From positions 3,027,215 to 3,091,214 of the forward strand of contig CM046838.1 in the NCBI GenBank assembly GCA_025618425.1: a stretch of 64,000 bases of DNA, written 5' to 3'. Each line of letters opens with the position of its first letter. Position 1 is the stretch's first letter. Under the pieces are notes generated by a model. That model worked only from the letters and a program-made list of their open reading frames with translations. It was not told where the DNA came from and ran no database searches. Origin of the DNA: Heliocidaris tuberculata (Eukaryota; Echinodermata; Echinoidea; Camarodonta; Echinometridae). The position numbers and the translations under genes were made by a program. This document shows, one piece after another, positions 25,001 to 63,209 of this stretch.

Positions 25001-27159
25001 TCTACAATTAAGCCATACACTTAGTTTAACCGTGGAATAGCCTATTACTCCTGAGGTAACTCTGACTGGGGTCTATGGAAAATATGTCGGTGACTTGCGA
25101 TATTATTATTATTATGTATGTGGAAAATGCCATGATGGTAGATCAGACCGTTAAAAAAACTTACCCTATTATGCTGATATTTTAAATTCTTTTAACAATG
25201 TGGATGGTGTTCGGTGTTTCACAAGAAATTCTTTCATATTATATTTTATCATTTCATCTTTATCATAAAATATTTAACAATAAAAATAAACAATAAACAG
25301 CTTATCTCCTTCTTAGCTCAAGATATATCTTGGGAAAATGTATTTTACACAACATATGTTGAGTTCACAAAAAGACAAGCAGAATCTTTAGAGATAATGG
25401 ATAAAATATGAAATTTTGTGTGCAAAACATAATGGAGGGTTGTACTACTAAACCTGTCACTTTGAAGCAACATTGCCAATTTGAGGATCGCCATAGAAAG
25501 TAAATTGACACTTTTTAAACTTTCCTAACTTTCACATTTCTTAACCGATTTTGATGGAACTTTTTAAAATAACTTCTCTCTATCCTCTCTTTCCATTAAA
25601 ATTGATTTTCCCCAGGGTTTCATTCTCCTTCAATTGGTCTGATATTACAAATCATATGAGTAGAAATTATTAAACAGATTTTTGTAAGAGCGGAGGAAGT
25701 ATAAAGTTATAAACATACAAACCAAATATTGACGTAATTAAAATAATGAATGTTTGTCGGTATTTTTGCACAGCCCCGTACTTTGAATTATAGGGTTTCG
25801 TAGATGTTGTTTTTAAATACAGAACACCGTTTTAGCTAAATAGTGATGCAAATAGTCATATTAGATTTTGTTTGTAAATCTGTTTGACATCAATCGAGGT
25901 GATTATTTTGTATAGCGTTAGGGAAGAATATTGTATATTGTAAATTGATTATTTACATAATGTTTAATAATATCGATGTAAATATAGTACGATGATATAT
26001 TAGGATAAAATAGTGTTCCTGTAATCATTATTAATATTAATGCTAAATGGGAAAATCAATTACGTGCATGAAATGAAATTTAAGGTTACATTAAGGAGTC
26101 ATTGGATCAGATAATATAATAAGGGCGTCAAATAGCGTGATTCGCTTTTTAAATTGTTCATTCATGTGGACTTTGTTTACGTTTCGAAATATTGTTAAGA
26201 CTGCCATGAGGGTTCTGATCTGCTAGTAAAAACAACGTAGGAACCCAGGAGAACCGATTTTAAAATAATCGTCTCTTAGGTTCGCGTATTTCTTCCCCAT
26301 GATGCACTCTGTCATGATAGAAAAGTGTCTTTTTTGTTTTCCAGGGTTATAAGACACCCTAGATCCAATTTCGAGACAAATGAGTTTATGGTTAACACCC
26401 AACCATATCATGGATAAGACCAGCATAGCGGTCACATTTCCTTTGATGAGCTTCATTTATGTCAAATTTGAAAGGGACAGTCAACTCGATTATAACAATC
26501 CACTTTTCTTTGTAGTCCAAAAAACAAATATCTGGTTTTTGCTAAGTGTGTATGACATCTGGAGGGACTATGCCACCGTTTATGTTAACACCATCTAGGT
26601 CACCGAAGACCTTTCCATCTTCCAAATTAGGATTCTTTTGTTTAATGAGTTAGACTAATTTGTGAATCACGTTATTGTGACGCCATGTATTTCAAACGAA
26701 CTTTATACAACAGGAATTCCTTAAGTGATGGTTCTCTGGTTAACAAAGTATAATTTTATTTCAACAGGCTATGATATTAATTGTTTGGCAAAGTTTGTTC
26801 CTGAAGTATCTAACAGACTCACACTGAGAAAATCCTCTGCAATCCCTATACAACCTAATATAGGCCTATTAAAGCTTAATTTCTTTTCACAATGTACCCC
26901 AAAATGTAACGCGAATTGCCACAGAAATGATTGCTTATTCACAAATCTGTTAGGCGTTCAGATTCGTTTTCCACTACAACTTCCTGCGATGTGATATATT
27001 TTTCACGATATGATTTTAAAGTTCGTGTCATTTACTTCAAATATACAGATTCATTTTTGGGTTTTTTGTTTACCTTCCGTTTTTACAGGGGATGCTGTCT
27101 CTCCTGTACTTCATTACCTGCTGCTTCTCTTCTCACTCCTGGCTGTCTTTCTGGCTTGA
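6328..27159 (+). CDS. Gene A: GPI-anchored fibronectin type III repeat protein, 7 coding exons (predicted 527 aa)
   Basis: Predicted join: 6328-6408, 6866-7136, 7444-7686, 21350-21655, 23309-23614, 24625-24930, 27089-27159, which totals 1584 nt, an exact multiple of three. Order: signal peptide (1-27), FN3 class N (28-117), B (118-198), A (199-300), A (301-402), C (403-504), hydrophobic C-terminal tail (505-527). All FN3 exons are phase 1-1 with AG/GT borders. No cysteine occurs after the signal peptide, and NxS/T sequons are frequent. The tail ends at the stop with no cytosolic residues, as in GPI-anchored proteins. A fifth FN3 exon (22934) is broken and left out. The ATG has a good context (accATGG), and a TATA-like stretch lies near 6243-6250. 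The likely role is a cell-surface adhesion or recognition rod; ligand and pathway are unknown. I do not recognise an orthologue. Exon structure is well supported; function is inference. Confidence 0.8.
6540..6581. repeat. (AAG)n microsatellite in gene A intron 1
   Basis: Perfect trinucleotide run of about 14 units between exons 1 and 2. Confidence 0.95.
6866..7136 (+). CDS. Gene A exon 2: FN3 domain, class N
   Basis: Acceptor TTTTACAG before 6866, donor GTAATC after 7136; enters in phase 0 and leaves in phase 1. FN3 signature: the strand-B tryptophan in SISWDV, then ITGLRPVDEYTITVIPW (the L-x-P-x-x-x-Y core). Sequons NTT occur twice. The first two dozen residues are nearly identical to gene B exon 2. 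A short intron of 307 nt follows. Confidence 0.85.
7444..7686 (+). CDS. Gene A exon 3: FN3-like domain, class B
   Basis: Acceptor CTTCTACAG, donor GTAAGC, phase 1-1, 81 codons. Begins EAISEGEILASEV, has the strand-B tryptophan in AFIQW and the core LPRPGTVFNVTVQGG. It is shorter than a typical FN3 of about 90 aa, and the usual Tyr before strand F is Phe. Same length and almost the same protein as gene B 43248-43490. Confidence 0.85.
8043..8242. repeat. Poly(T)/GGCGCC compound tandem repeat
   Basis: Four poly(T) blocks separated by three near-identical spacers containing TTGGCGCCGTCTTTCTTGGC (the first has TTGC for TTTC). The unit is about 55-65 bp. Confidence 0.9.
8682..9674. mobile_element. 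hAT-like non-autonomous transposon with 8-bp target duplication
   Basis: Starts CAGTGGCGGCACC, ends GGTGCCGCCACTG, and is flanked by CGGGCGGG at 8674-8681 and 9675-9682. An 8-bp duplication with CAG...CTG ends fits the hAT superfamily. A second copy of the left terminus lies inside at about 8899, and the interior carries the tandem repeats listed next. No transposase ORF. Confidence 0.8.
8955..9590 (+). repeat. Five-copy internal tandem repeat (114-167 bp units) of the hAT-like element
   Basis: Each unit has TCCTCAT, then GGGTAGTTTTATAGCCGAAT, then TCTGTACATTTTCAC. TCCTCAT occurs at about 8963, 9109, 9240, 9354 and 9521. Two units also carry GCTCGCTTCGCTCGCTCGC. Confidence 0.85.
9746..10122 (+). 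repeat. ACGT-rich dispersed repeat, copy 1, with poly(T) end
   Basis: Shares GGCAAGCCATCGGGGTCTAC with an inverted copy at 18390-18650, followed by many TACGTGACGT/CACGTG-type motifs and a closing poly(T) (10099-10122). Confidence 0.75.
10347..10530. repeat. (CTA)n and (ATT)n microsatellites
   Basis: (CTA)n at 10347-10384, then interrupted ATT/ATC repeats to about 10530. Confidence 0.9.
10946..11038. repeat. Poly-C/poly-A/(AAG)n compound tract
   Basis: A C-run and an A-run lead into about 70 bp of AAG repeats. The apparent lysine/phenylalanine reading frames here are low-complexity artefacts. Confidence 0.9.
11518..11790. mobile_element. Partial copy of the AAAGGG/TTAA-type MITE family
   Basis: GAAAGGGAAATTTCACCCTG at the left and TTGCCAAGTTGTGTTTGATT onward match the 23647-24192 element in order. 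The ends are decayed. Confidence 0.55.
12179..12420. repeat. (AAT)/(ATG) microsatellite with LINE/SINE-type 3' end
   Basis: Interrupted AAT and ATG repeats at 12179-12372 abut TATATAGCGTATTCCGTG and GCGCTTTACAATG, which resemble the 3' ends of retroposons seen elsewhere in the window. Confidence 0.7.
14378..15492. mobile_element. hAT-like non-autonomous transposon with 8-bp target duplication
   Basis: Starts CAGGGGCGGC, ends GCCGCCCCTG, and is flanked by ATCAAGGC at 14370-14377 and 15493-15500. 1115 bp with no transposase ORF. The interior has a perfect-looking hairpin (14574-14695) and a string of GGGGCACTTATCAGAAGG-like repeats (15190-15430). Confidence 0.85.
14574..14695. repeat. Inverted repeat with about 53-bp arms
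   Basis: Arms starting CGTTTCATCAAAC and ending GTTTGATGAAACG differ at only two or three positions around a short loop near 14634. Nested inside the hAT-like element, it may be an independent MITE. Confidence 0.85.
16605..18080 (+). repeat. Diverged direct repeat pair
   Basis: About 16605-16850 and 17815-18080 share blocks in the same order (TACAAAATGT, GTTTATGCAAA-like stretches, CACCCCTAATATCAAGTT, gtggAAAgac). C-rich ends follow both. Probably two copies of one old element. Confidence 0.5.
18390..18650 (-). repeat. ACGT-rich dispersed repeat, copy 2 (inverted)
   Basis: Poly(A) at 18396-18423, then a dense run of GACGTGACGT/TACGTGACGT motifs, ending in the reverse complement of the copy-1 core. 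About 12 ACGT tetramers fall within 180 bp. Confidence 0.75.
20789..20880. repeat. (TA)n microsatellite
   Basis: Interrupted TA run with regularly repeated ACATATAGATA variants. Confidence 0.95.
21350..21655 (+). CDS. Gene A exon 4: FN3 domain, class A
   Basis: Acceptor GACATTAG, donor GTAAGC, phase 1-1, 102 codons. Begins APEAAVNISLEQ; strand-B motif TLSWTPP; FN3 core LSGLLQATIYSFEVGTV; ends FGRTG. Sequons NIS, NST and NAT. Its closest partner is gene B 44260-44565, and the similarity continues into both flanking introns, so a block larger than the exon was duplicated. Confidence 0.88.
21841..22080. repeat. (AAT)/(AAC)n microsatellite in gene A intron
   Basis: Interrupted trinucleotide tract downstream of a class A exon. 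A matching tract sits at the same place after gene B exon 4 (44755-44936), so the microsatellite predates the gene duplication. Confidence 0.9.
22934..23145 (+). pseudogene. Broken class B FN3 exon in gene A
   Basis: The acceptor (TTCTTCAG) and the first two thirds match class B exons (EDIAEGEIVVSD, then VQW, then ILRPGT). After RPGT the sequence switches to DNA that matches the intron normally found upstream of class A exons, and a stop lies at 23143-23145. The C-terminal strands and the donor site are missing, so a deletion fused exon to intron. Skipping it keeps gene A in frame. If used, it would end the protein early. Confidence 0.8.
23183..23270. repeat. 88-bp perfect hairpin inserted before gene A exon 5
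   Basis: 35-bp perfect arms (ACATATCGTCTGTTTGGAGC and its complement) around an 18-nt loop. The paralogous introns read straight through AACAACATGTC here, so this is an insertion. Confidence 0.9.
23309..23614 (+). CDS. Gene A exon 5: FN3 domain, class A
   Basis: Acceptor GACACAG, donor GTAAGC, phase 1-1, 102 codons. Begins APEAVVNISLERSG; TLSWTPPRTPHDAYEF; core LLHATIYSFEVGTV; ends FGRTG. It is about 90% identical in protein to exon 4 by eye. An 88-bp perfect hairpin (23183-23270) sits just upstream, and a TTAA-type MITE (23647-24192) starts 32 bp downstream. Confidence 0.87.
23647..24192. mobile_element. AAAGGG-type foldback MITE in gene A
   Basis: Left end AAAGGGATAGTCCACCCTGA; the right end is its imperfect complement (CAGGGTGTTCTTTCCCTTT), with arms of about 150 bp. 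The same intron in gene A after exon 4 and in gene B after exon 4 lacks it. Confidence 0.75.
24625..24930 (+). CDS. Gene A exon 6: FN3 domain, class C (membrane-proximal)
   Basis: Acceptor GTCCTCAG, donor GTAACT, phase 1-1, 102 codons. Begins GPEAPLNIAVTDISSD. The strand-B Trp position reads VTLTSP, so the usual Trp is absent. The core SPSTSYTVEGGTVLNAEGSF keeps the Tyr, and the exon ends VTFQTG. Homologous to gene B 55202-55501, which also lies directly before the tail exon, so class C seems fixed in the membrane-proximal position. Confidence 0.85.
24931..27088. other. Gene A intron 6, unique AT-rich DNA with MITE fragments
   Basis: Weak partial matches to AAAGGG-type MITE ends near 25490-25620 and 26469-26510. 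No exon-like sequence with FN3 features was found. Confidence 0.4.
27089..27159 (+). CDS. Gene A exon 7: C-terminal GPI-type tail and stop
   Basis: Acceptor TTTTTACAG; enters in phase 1. Encodes GDAVSPVLHYLLLLFSLLAVFLA and stops (TGA 27157-27159). Small residues before an uninterrupted hydrophobic run that ends at the stop is the GPI-attachment pattern; the omega site would be near the exon 6/7 junction. Gene B 62767-62837 has the same length and pattern. Confidence 0.8.
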
Positions 27160-27373
27160 ACTGTGACTTTATTTTGATAGAAACATCCTTCCTAGTTCAA
27201 ACAACTGCTTGACCAAGGTGCCCTGTATCAATAATGATATAACAGTATCATAACACAAGTAGGCCTATAATATGTAAACATTATTCATGTCAAATTTATC
27301 TATTACAATTTTTTAGTATTGTAACTTTCTTGGGGTGAAATTTGGTGTCAAATGATCATTTCAGTAATAATTT

Positions 27374-27379
27374 ATTAAA
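27374..27379 (+). promoter_or_regulatory. Possible poly(A) signal of gene A (ATTAAA)
   Basis: ATTAAA about 215 nt after the gene A stop. No AATAAA was seen in the first 400 nt of the 3' flank. It is a common variant hexamer, but it could be chance in AT-rich DNA. Confidence 0.3.
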
Positions 27380-29487
27380 TAGTGAAAATTGTATTGATTC
27401 TCAAAGTAGTTAAATGATATTGTCAGGATTATGTAAACACACCCATTGTCCATCTGCACTTGTCTGGCAAGACATAATAGAAGAGCTTGTTAAAGATCTG
27501 GGCTATGAGCTGCCATGCTGAAATCTACCATTCATATGTATGTTAATTACACAAATATCTTTTAAGCTCTCTTTGAATTTCATCGACAGAGAGGTAAAAA
27601 TTTCCCTAACATATCGAGCAATAGCTACATTCGGAGAGAGAGAGAAAAAAAGATGACAATCCATCATGTTTATGTAACCGAATGCAAGATATCACAACAC
27701 ATTAATTGTTTGTGTTTATATTCATACTGTGTAACTTTCTCGTTATGCGTCTGTCCTAGCTCAAACTTTACGAACTATTTTTTTTTCCTTCTGATTTTCA
27801 TGTTTCCAATCAAGCCAAGCTTTAACTAGCATTTTATTCATGTACTCTGAATTTCGATGGATATGAAGAAGACAATGGCTTAACCCTAAAAGGGCCGGGG
27901 GGGGGGGTGACAGAATCTACCCCCTAGACGTTTCTCGCGATATGTCCGCAACGCGCAAAACAGTCGCCGCGGCATCTCAGAACTTTTTTCTTTTAAATCT
28001 CACGCATCTTTTGAGACCAAATTCGCGACGTCCGGGCATGCCGTTCCGAAGTTGCGCAACATTTCATACTAGCACGTCAGACCAAAAATTTGCTCAAAAA
28101 CGTGATTTCATGTACAATTTCAATACAAAATGTGTTTTCAGCCAAAATTGATAAATCTATGAATATTTTTACTTTTACTGATTAAAATTAATTCATTTTA
28201 TGCTGTTTATGATCGCAAAAGTCTTCCCGACAAATTTCATGCAAAAAACAACAACAAAACAACAACAAACAAAAAACAAAAAAACAATATAAACAAAGGG
28301 TAAAAAACAAAGAAATACATAAGAGATTTAAAATACAATAAAATACAAACGAAATGATTTTGATACCGAATATTTTTCCAAGTATATTTGCTAAGAATAC
28401 TGGAAAGAGTGTCTAGACCAAAAATCAACATTTTTTTTAGCTTTACTTAATGATTTAGAGCAAAATTCTATTTCACGCATGAATTAGCATAATTAATCAA
28501 TGTGAAATTATTCGGAGCATCTAACTACCGGTATTGAATTTTGTAGATTACGTTGTGGACGACGTGCGTGCCGATTTTCGGCGCAATCGCACTGTTGACG
28601 GTCGAGATCTCGGGGGGGGGGGGGGGCATGTCTCATTGAGGCTGGTACATCATCCACGTGAAAACTGATAAAAAGGGTACCTTTTCAGCAATAAGCGCAT
28701 AACCCGGGTAACGCGATTAGGGTATCAAAAAAGCAGAAATCAAGATAAAGGGTATCAAATTCAGAGACTGATAAGAAGAAGATCCGCGGAAGAGGGGGGG
28801 GGGGTATAGTTCGGTAATGTGTTCCAAATTAGGTTACATTTCTTTTACGGTTCCTTTTTGACTAAAAAGAGGTCTATGATGATGATGTAGGTCTAATCCT
28901 CAAATATAGGATGTAAAATACCAAGCAAATCGCCGTTAATGGTATCAAAATCAGAGATAGACGGGTTTCCCTGTTTAGGGTATCAAAATCTGCCCCTACT
29001 TCAATCTGCTTTTCAATTCAGCAAGTGATTTACGCGGATGAAGTACAGGTCTCAATGAAACATCCGGGGGGGGGGGGGGGGGAGGTGGTCGCGATCGATT
29101 CGGATCGATTCAGGAGCCCGTAAACTTTTCTGCCTTTTATTTGTGAAAATTCGGCTCCTTTGATTTATGTAAGCATTCCATTCCTTTCTAAATTGAACTT
29201 TCAACAGGTTTTTTTTTTTTTTTTTTTATCTATTTATTTTTTATTTATTTATTTATTCATTCATTATTATTTTTTTTTTTTTTTGGGGGGGGGGGGGTAA
29301 AGGGGTGAAGGGCAGGAACATATAACTGTTAGATGTAAAAAAAAAAAAAAAATAGCCCAAAAAAGGAGGGGGATTTCGGCCACTTCATATTTTAGGACTC
29401 TTTATAATCAATTTGATTTATTTCTACTTTTTAGTTATATCATGGAAGCATAATTATACTAGGGTAAACTTTCTTTTACGACAGCCA

Positions 29488-29700
29488 CACTCTAAAAACT
29501 AAAGTGTTAAATCACCATTTAAAAGGGCCGAGGAGTGACAACGTTTTTAAAATGGTAGATTAACTCTTTTAAACTGCTTGATTCAGCCTTTATAGTATTG
29601 TATCCAGCATGTTAAAAGTGTTAATCTACAATTTTGAAAAAGTGGTCACTCCTCGGCACACCCGTCACTCCTCGGATTTAACACTTTAGTTTTTAGAGTG
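29488..29700. mobile_element. Short MITE with 25-bp terminal inverted repeats
   Basis: Ends CACTCTAAAAACTAAAGTGT and its exact complement; 213 bp. The interior also has GAGGAGTGAC/GTCACTCCTC inverted. No clear target duplication, so the superfamily is undecided. Confidence 0.8.
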
Positions 29701-29722
29701 CACCCAACATGAAAACAACAGA

Positions 29723-29754
29723 GGGTTAGGGTTTAGGGTTAGGGTTTAGGGTTT
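29723..29754. repeat. Interstitial telomere-like repeats
   Basis: Five units alternating TTAGGG and TTTAGGG, immediately after the MITE at 29488-29700. Confidence 0.85.
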
Positions 29755-31324
29755 ACGTAACCGCACATTTGGGTTGGCTGTCGCATAAGTCATTACTATT
29801 ATCAACAACTATTAAAATTGACATGAAAGGGGAAAATGGCCCTCATACTGTTGGAAACATGTTATTGTATATCGCCTCAAATATATTATTCATTCCCTTA
29901 TGACAGACTAAACCGATCCGTAGACATCAGTCGGGGAGGGAAGGTGTAGGAGATCACGTCACATAGGCTGCCACGGTGTAAAGAAGGAGCCTTCCCCCCA
30001 CCAAAATTTCCTTTGAAAATATTTCCACTATGATATGAATACGTATAGGATATTTATACTCCCGTCTCCCCTCGCGCTGGGGGTGACGGGAGGCCGATGG
30101 GGGTGGGTAGTAGGAAAAAGTCAATCCGTCGGTCCTCCCAAGACCCATATAAGGGGGCAATAATCCCCCTGAAAAGAAAATGACAATAAATTTTTTTTTC
30201 CCCTCATTTTTGCATCCTTTACAAGGGACGTACCGCTAATTATGTATGTTTTGTTTTCATGGCCTTAATTTTTCTTAATTATTAAAGTATTAAACCACAG
30301 AAACATGGCAAAATCAAATCGCTCCCTCTGGCTCTATGCATGGATATACTTACTGGCGTAGACAGGGGGCACAGAGGGGCCATGGCCCTCCTATTCAGCC
30401 ACAAGAAGAAAAAAAAAGCGGGGGAAGGGGGAAACTCCCCCTCCCTGCACCCATCCCTTTTACAGTGCAGTATTACGTCCAAGTAACTAAAAAGCAGTCC
30501 GGACGTTGAAATACCTTTCCTCCTAAAAGAAGTGCTGCAAGCCGTTATCTTTCTCTCATATTTGCTATAAAACGTCAGAGCTTTCGCGGTTCGCGCGGGA
30601 GGGGAAAAACCTCCCCCCTCCCTGCATCCACCCCCTGGGGAGCACGCTTTGTGTGCTCACCACCAATTCGCACTCTTCGCGTGCTCACAACCGCCCCCCT
30701 ATAATGAAATCCTGGCTATGCGGTTGGAACCTTCACGTCTGCTCCCACCCTATTGAAAAATCCTGGCTACGGCTTTGGATATACTGTGGATATACTACTA
30801 TAATTATATCTATGCTCTATGTGGAAAATCCCGCCTCGGTGTAAATGAGATCTTGTGTCATCCACAGGCCACAGGGCCGACGTAACATAAATAAAATCAG
30901 TAGTCATTCATAAAGTAAAACAACGTCATTTAGTCTTCATAAAGATGAAAATGTATTTTCTTCAGAACTCATGTAAGATTTGGATAAATAACACATATTA
31001 ATATGTTGTAAATACTTCTTGGTAAAAAAAAAAACACTTTACCCGACTTTTCTTTTTATTCACTTTATTATTGTGACAAATATACGGTACGGTGATTAAT
31101 CATAAACACAGCTAGCGCCCGTGGATGTCCACGGGCTGCTTCTGCTAGTGTTTATATAAAGAAGCATGTGGGTAGTCATGTGTAGGTACTGTTTTAGTTT
31201 AGGTGCTTTTCAGTTTACATCAATATTCAACTCCTCTTATTTCAATGCTTCCAACAAGTGAACTTTCTATGAGGTTTTAATTATAAATTAATATATTAAT
31301 TAATATATTAACAGATATATAATA

Positions 31325-31370
<46 letters not shown>

Positions 31371-31514
31371 TTGCAGACGAAATTAGAAGATACTGTGCCC
31401 AAGCATGTTGGTATGAGGGATATATGGGAATGCTCTGTGTATTTTTATATAGAAGTATGCCTTATGATCGTTTGTATTCATACTAAATTTCATTACTAAT
31501 TTCTGTCAAAGTGT

Positions 31515-31920
31515 TTTAAAGATGCATTATACTTTTTTTTTGCAAACAGAGTTGCAGGTGAGGCATATGGGCATGGGATTTTCGTTGTCTTTGTTGTTTT
31601 CCTTTATCAGATTTGTATAAAAATATATCGAAGATGCATTATACTTTGTTTGCAAGTAGAATTTAGGAAAATTAGGCACCAAGAATTAGCGTATGTTATC
31701 TTCAGTATGTTCATGCCAATTTATATCAAAGAATTTTAAAGATGCATTATACTTTGTTTTGCCTGTAGAGTAGGTATGTAGTTGTATGTAGATGTATGCT
31801 ATCTGTACACTACGTTCGTTTTGATCTAGATATGAAATAATGTTATGATAATACATGTACTTTGTTAATGATAATACATATACTTTGTTTTGCAAGTAGA
31901 GTGTGGAAAAGTTTGGCACC
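31515..31920 (+). repeat. Degenerate minisatellite, about 110-bp unit
   Basis: GATGCATTATACTTTG-like cores at about 31521, 31633 and 31741 and a weaker one near 31871, each followed by TTTTGCAAGTAGAG-like sequence. Confidence 0.7.
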
Positions 31921-33678
31921 ACATATGAATACGATGAGAAATGGGGGTTACGATTTGAGGGTAATCATTGTTTCTGGTAATGACGGGGGGGGGGGGGGGG
32001 AATTACTGAATGTTAAAAACTACAACTAAAACATATTCTAAATGAATTGGTTGGACATAATCATAATTAATATGATACCAGTAATATGAAACCGAGCTAG
32101 TCCAACTCACACCAACACGTGGTTATCATAAATTGTACCAGTGTTTCTAGCACGCAATTTTTGATTCAAGGATATTCATGGATATGGAAATCAAACTGAT
32201 ATTCAAGGATATGACATAAAAACTGTAATCTTTTAAGCTGTACTCCAGGAATGTCAGTGGTGTCTATTAACATGATTAAAAATTAGAGTTTTCAATAATG
32301 TAGAAGAGTTATGTAGAAGAGTAGATTAGTGCTTATTATTGAAGGATAGAGATACAATTTTTTTAATCATTTGTATAAAAATGTGCCTCCAACTGTTACG
32401 TTACTAAGAATAGACAGGAATATACCCGAATTATCATTACAGTTGTCACTTTCTTTGATATTTCTTCTGACCTAAGCTAGACTAGTACAGGAACATCAAC
32501 TTGACTGAATCATCAGCTATACTATGTTAATCATTTTTTTTAAACGTATGGGACAAAACATGGAAAATTCCGTGGACTTTATACCCACAGTGAGTCCCAG
32601 TCTTTCATTGCCGCAGGTCATGATTATGACAGTTGAGTTGCAATGAATACACTGCAGAACAGTATACATGGTATTCCCTTTTTTGCACTCTCCTTCAGAC
32701 CAGTTTGTCCATATATGATTCCGATGATTATTGTATTTTTTTCTTCTTTGTATTTAATATTCTTGATGAGGGTCAGATAGCAAATTCTTACTAGAACATC
32801 ATATCACGTGGCTTAACTTAAATCAGGCTTTTCTCTCTCTTTTTCTTTTTTTTCCAGCTTATTATACCCTTTTCATATTAGGGGTAGAAGTGGTAGAGAA
32901 TTTCGCAGTAAAAAAGGCACCCCCCCAAAAAAAAAAAAAAAATGTGATAACCGCTTTTCTTTTTCATGTGTGCCACCTCTTTCACAAAACACTGGATCCG
33001 CCCGTGGTTTTATCATTACTTTAAAAACATGACAAAATACCCTGTAACAATTAACAATCACTCGAGACAAAGCATTGTGAATAATACTACATTAGCAAGT
33101 CAGTCACGCGTCACATTTTTCTGTAAGCAAGTTCACCATGGACATTCTTTCAAACAGCACAGCCATCTTCAGGAGTGTAAGGAAAACCAAGTGCTTGCTT
33201 TCAAACATTCAAACACTGGGAATGGCACACAGAAGATCATCATTTGACTGAACAAAACCTCAACAGAACACCAAACGGTCACAATGCACGATTAATTTTA
33301 CAATTATATCAATTATGTCACTGTATTTTTTTTATCCACAATCAGATACCATCTGTTATTGCTACAGCGACGTCACATTATCCCCTCTATACCTTCCTCT
33401 AGTATGTGAAGAAAACATATTTCATATTGGAAGTAACATCACAGGTTTCTATGCTTAATACGCCCCCCCCCCCTTTCCCCTCATCAAATGAACGAACCAC
33501 TTCCAGTCATTAGGTTTTGTTGTTGCACCTGCCAATTTGTTTTCATGTTGCCTAGACTGCATGAAAAGCTGAATATATGCAGGGGGTATAGCTGATAACA
33601 ACAAACATTATGATCCAATGTCATATTTTGCTATACTGAAGATTTGACTGTAAACGACAACAACGCTATTTTTTCGCC

Positions 33679-62837
<29,159 letters not shown>

Positions 62838-63036
62838 ACTAAAATCTCTTATGATTCCGTCAGTTGTGTATATGTAACTTATTAAGGATTAATATATTTC
62901 GTTCAATATCAAGTTCTTGAAAACGTTTTGAAATTCAAGGAGACAGCCCCCCCCCCCCCGATGCCATATTTAAAAAGAGTGTTTTCAACGTGCGATGTTG
63001 AAATAGCAAGAGTCCTATAAAGTAAGGGATATCATC

Positions 63037-63184
63037 AGGGCCCCGTTTCATAAAATCTATCATAAATAACAAGTTACAATAATTGTTATAAGCTACTGAA
63101 ATCCTTGAATCCTGACTGCCTGAGAGCAGATTTATCATATAATTCGGGTAGCTGTTATTAATAACTAGTTAATGAAACAGGACC
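63037..63184. mobile_element. Short palindromic MITE (CCCCGTTTCAT ends) after gene B
   Basis: Left GGGCCCCGTTTCATAAAATC, right ATGAAACAGGACC, with further complementary stretches (TTGTTATAAGCTA and GTAGCTGTTATTAATAACTA). About 148 bp with no ORF. Confidence 0.7.
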
Positions 63185-63203
63185 AAGATCATGTATTTTA
63201 GAA

Positions 63204-63209
63204 AATAAA
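63204..63209 (+). promoter_or_regulatory. Possible poly(A) signal of gene B (AATAAA)
   Basis: AATAAA about 370 nt after the gene B stop, just beyond the small palindromic MITE at 63037-63184. If used, that MITE lies in the 3' UTR. Confidence 0.4.

Larger units (their letters stand above)
27380..33678. other. Intergenic region between the two paralogues
   Basis: About 6.3 kb with no supported gene. It holds C- or G-run repeat fragments (27890-29090, with many GGGTATCAAA motifs), poly(T) (29210-29284), a MITE (29488-29700), telomere-like repeats (29723-29754), more G-rich repeat fragments (29930-30830), a TA microsatellite (31329-31368) and a degenerate minisatellite (31515-31920). Confidence 0.5.
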
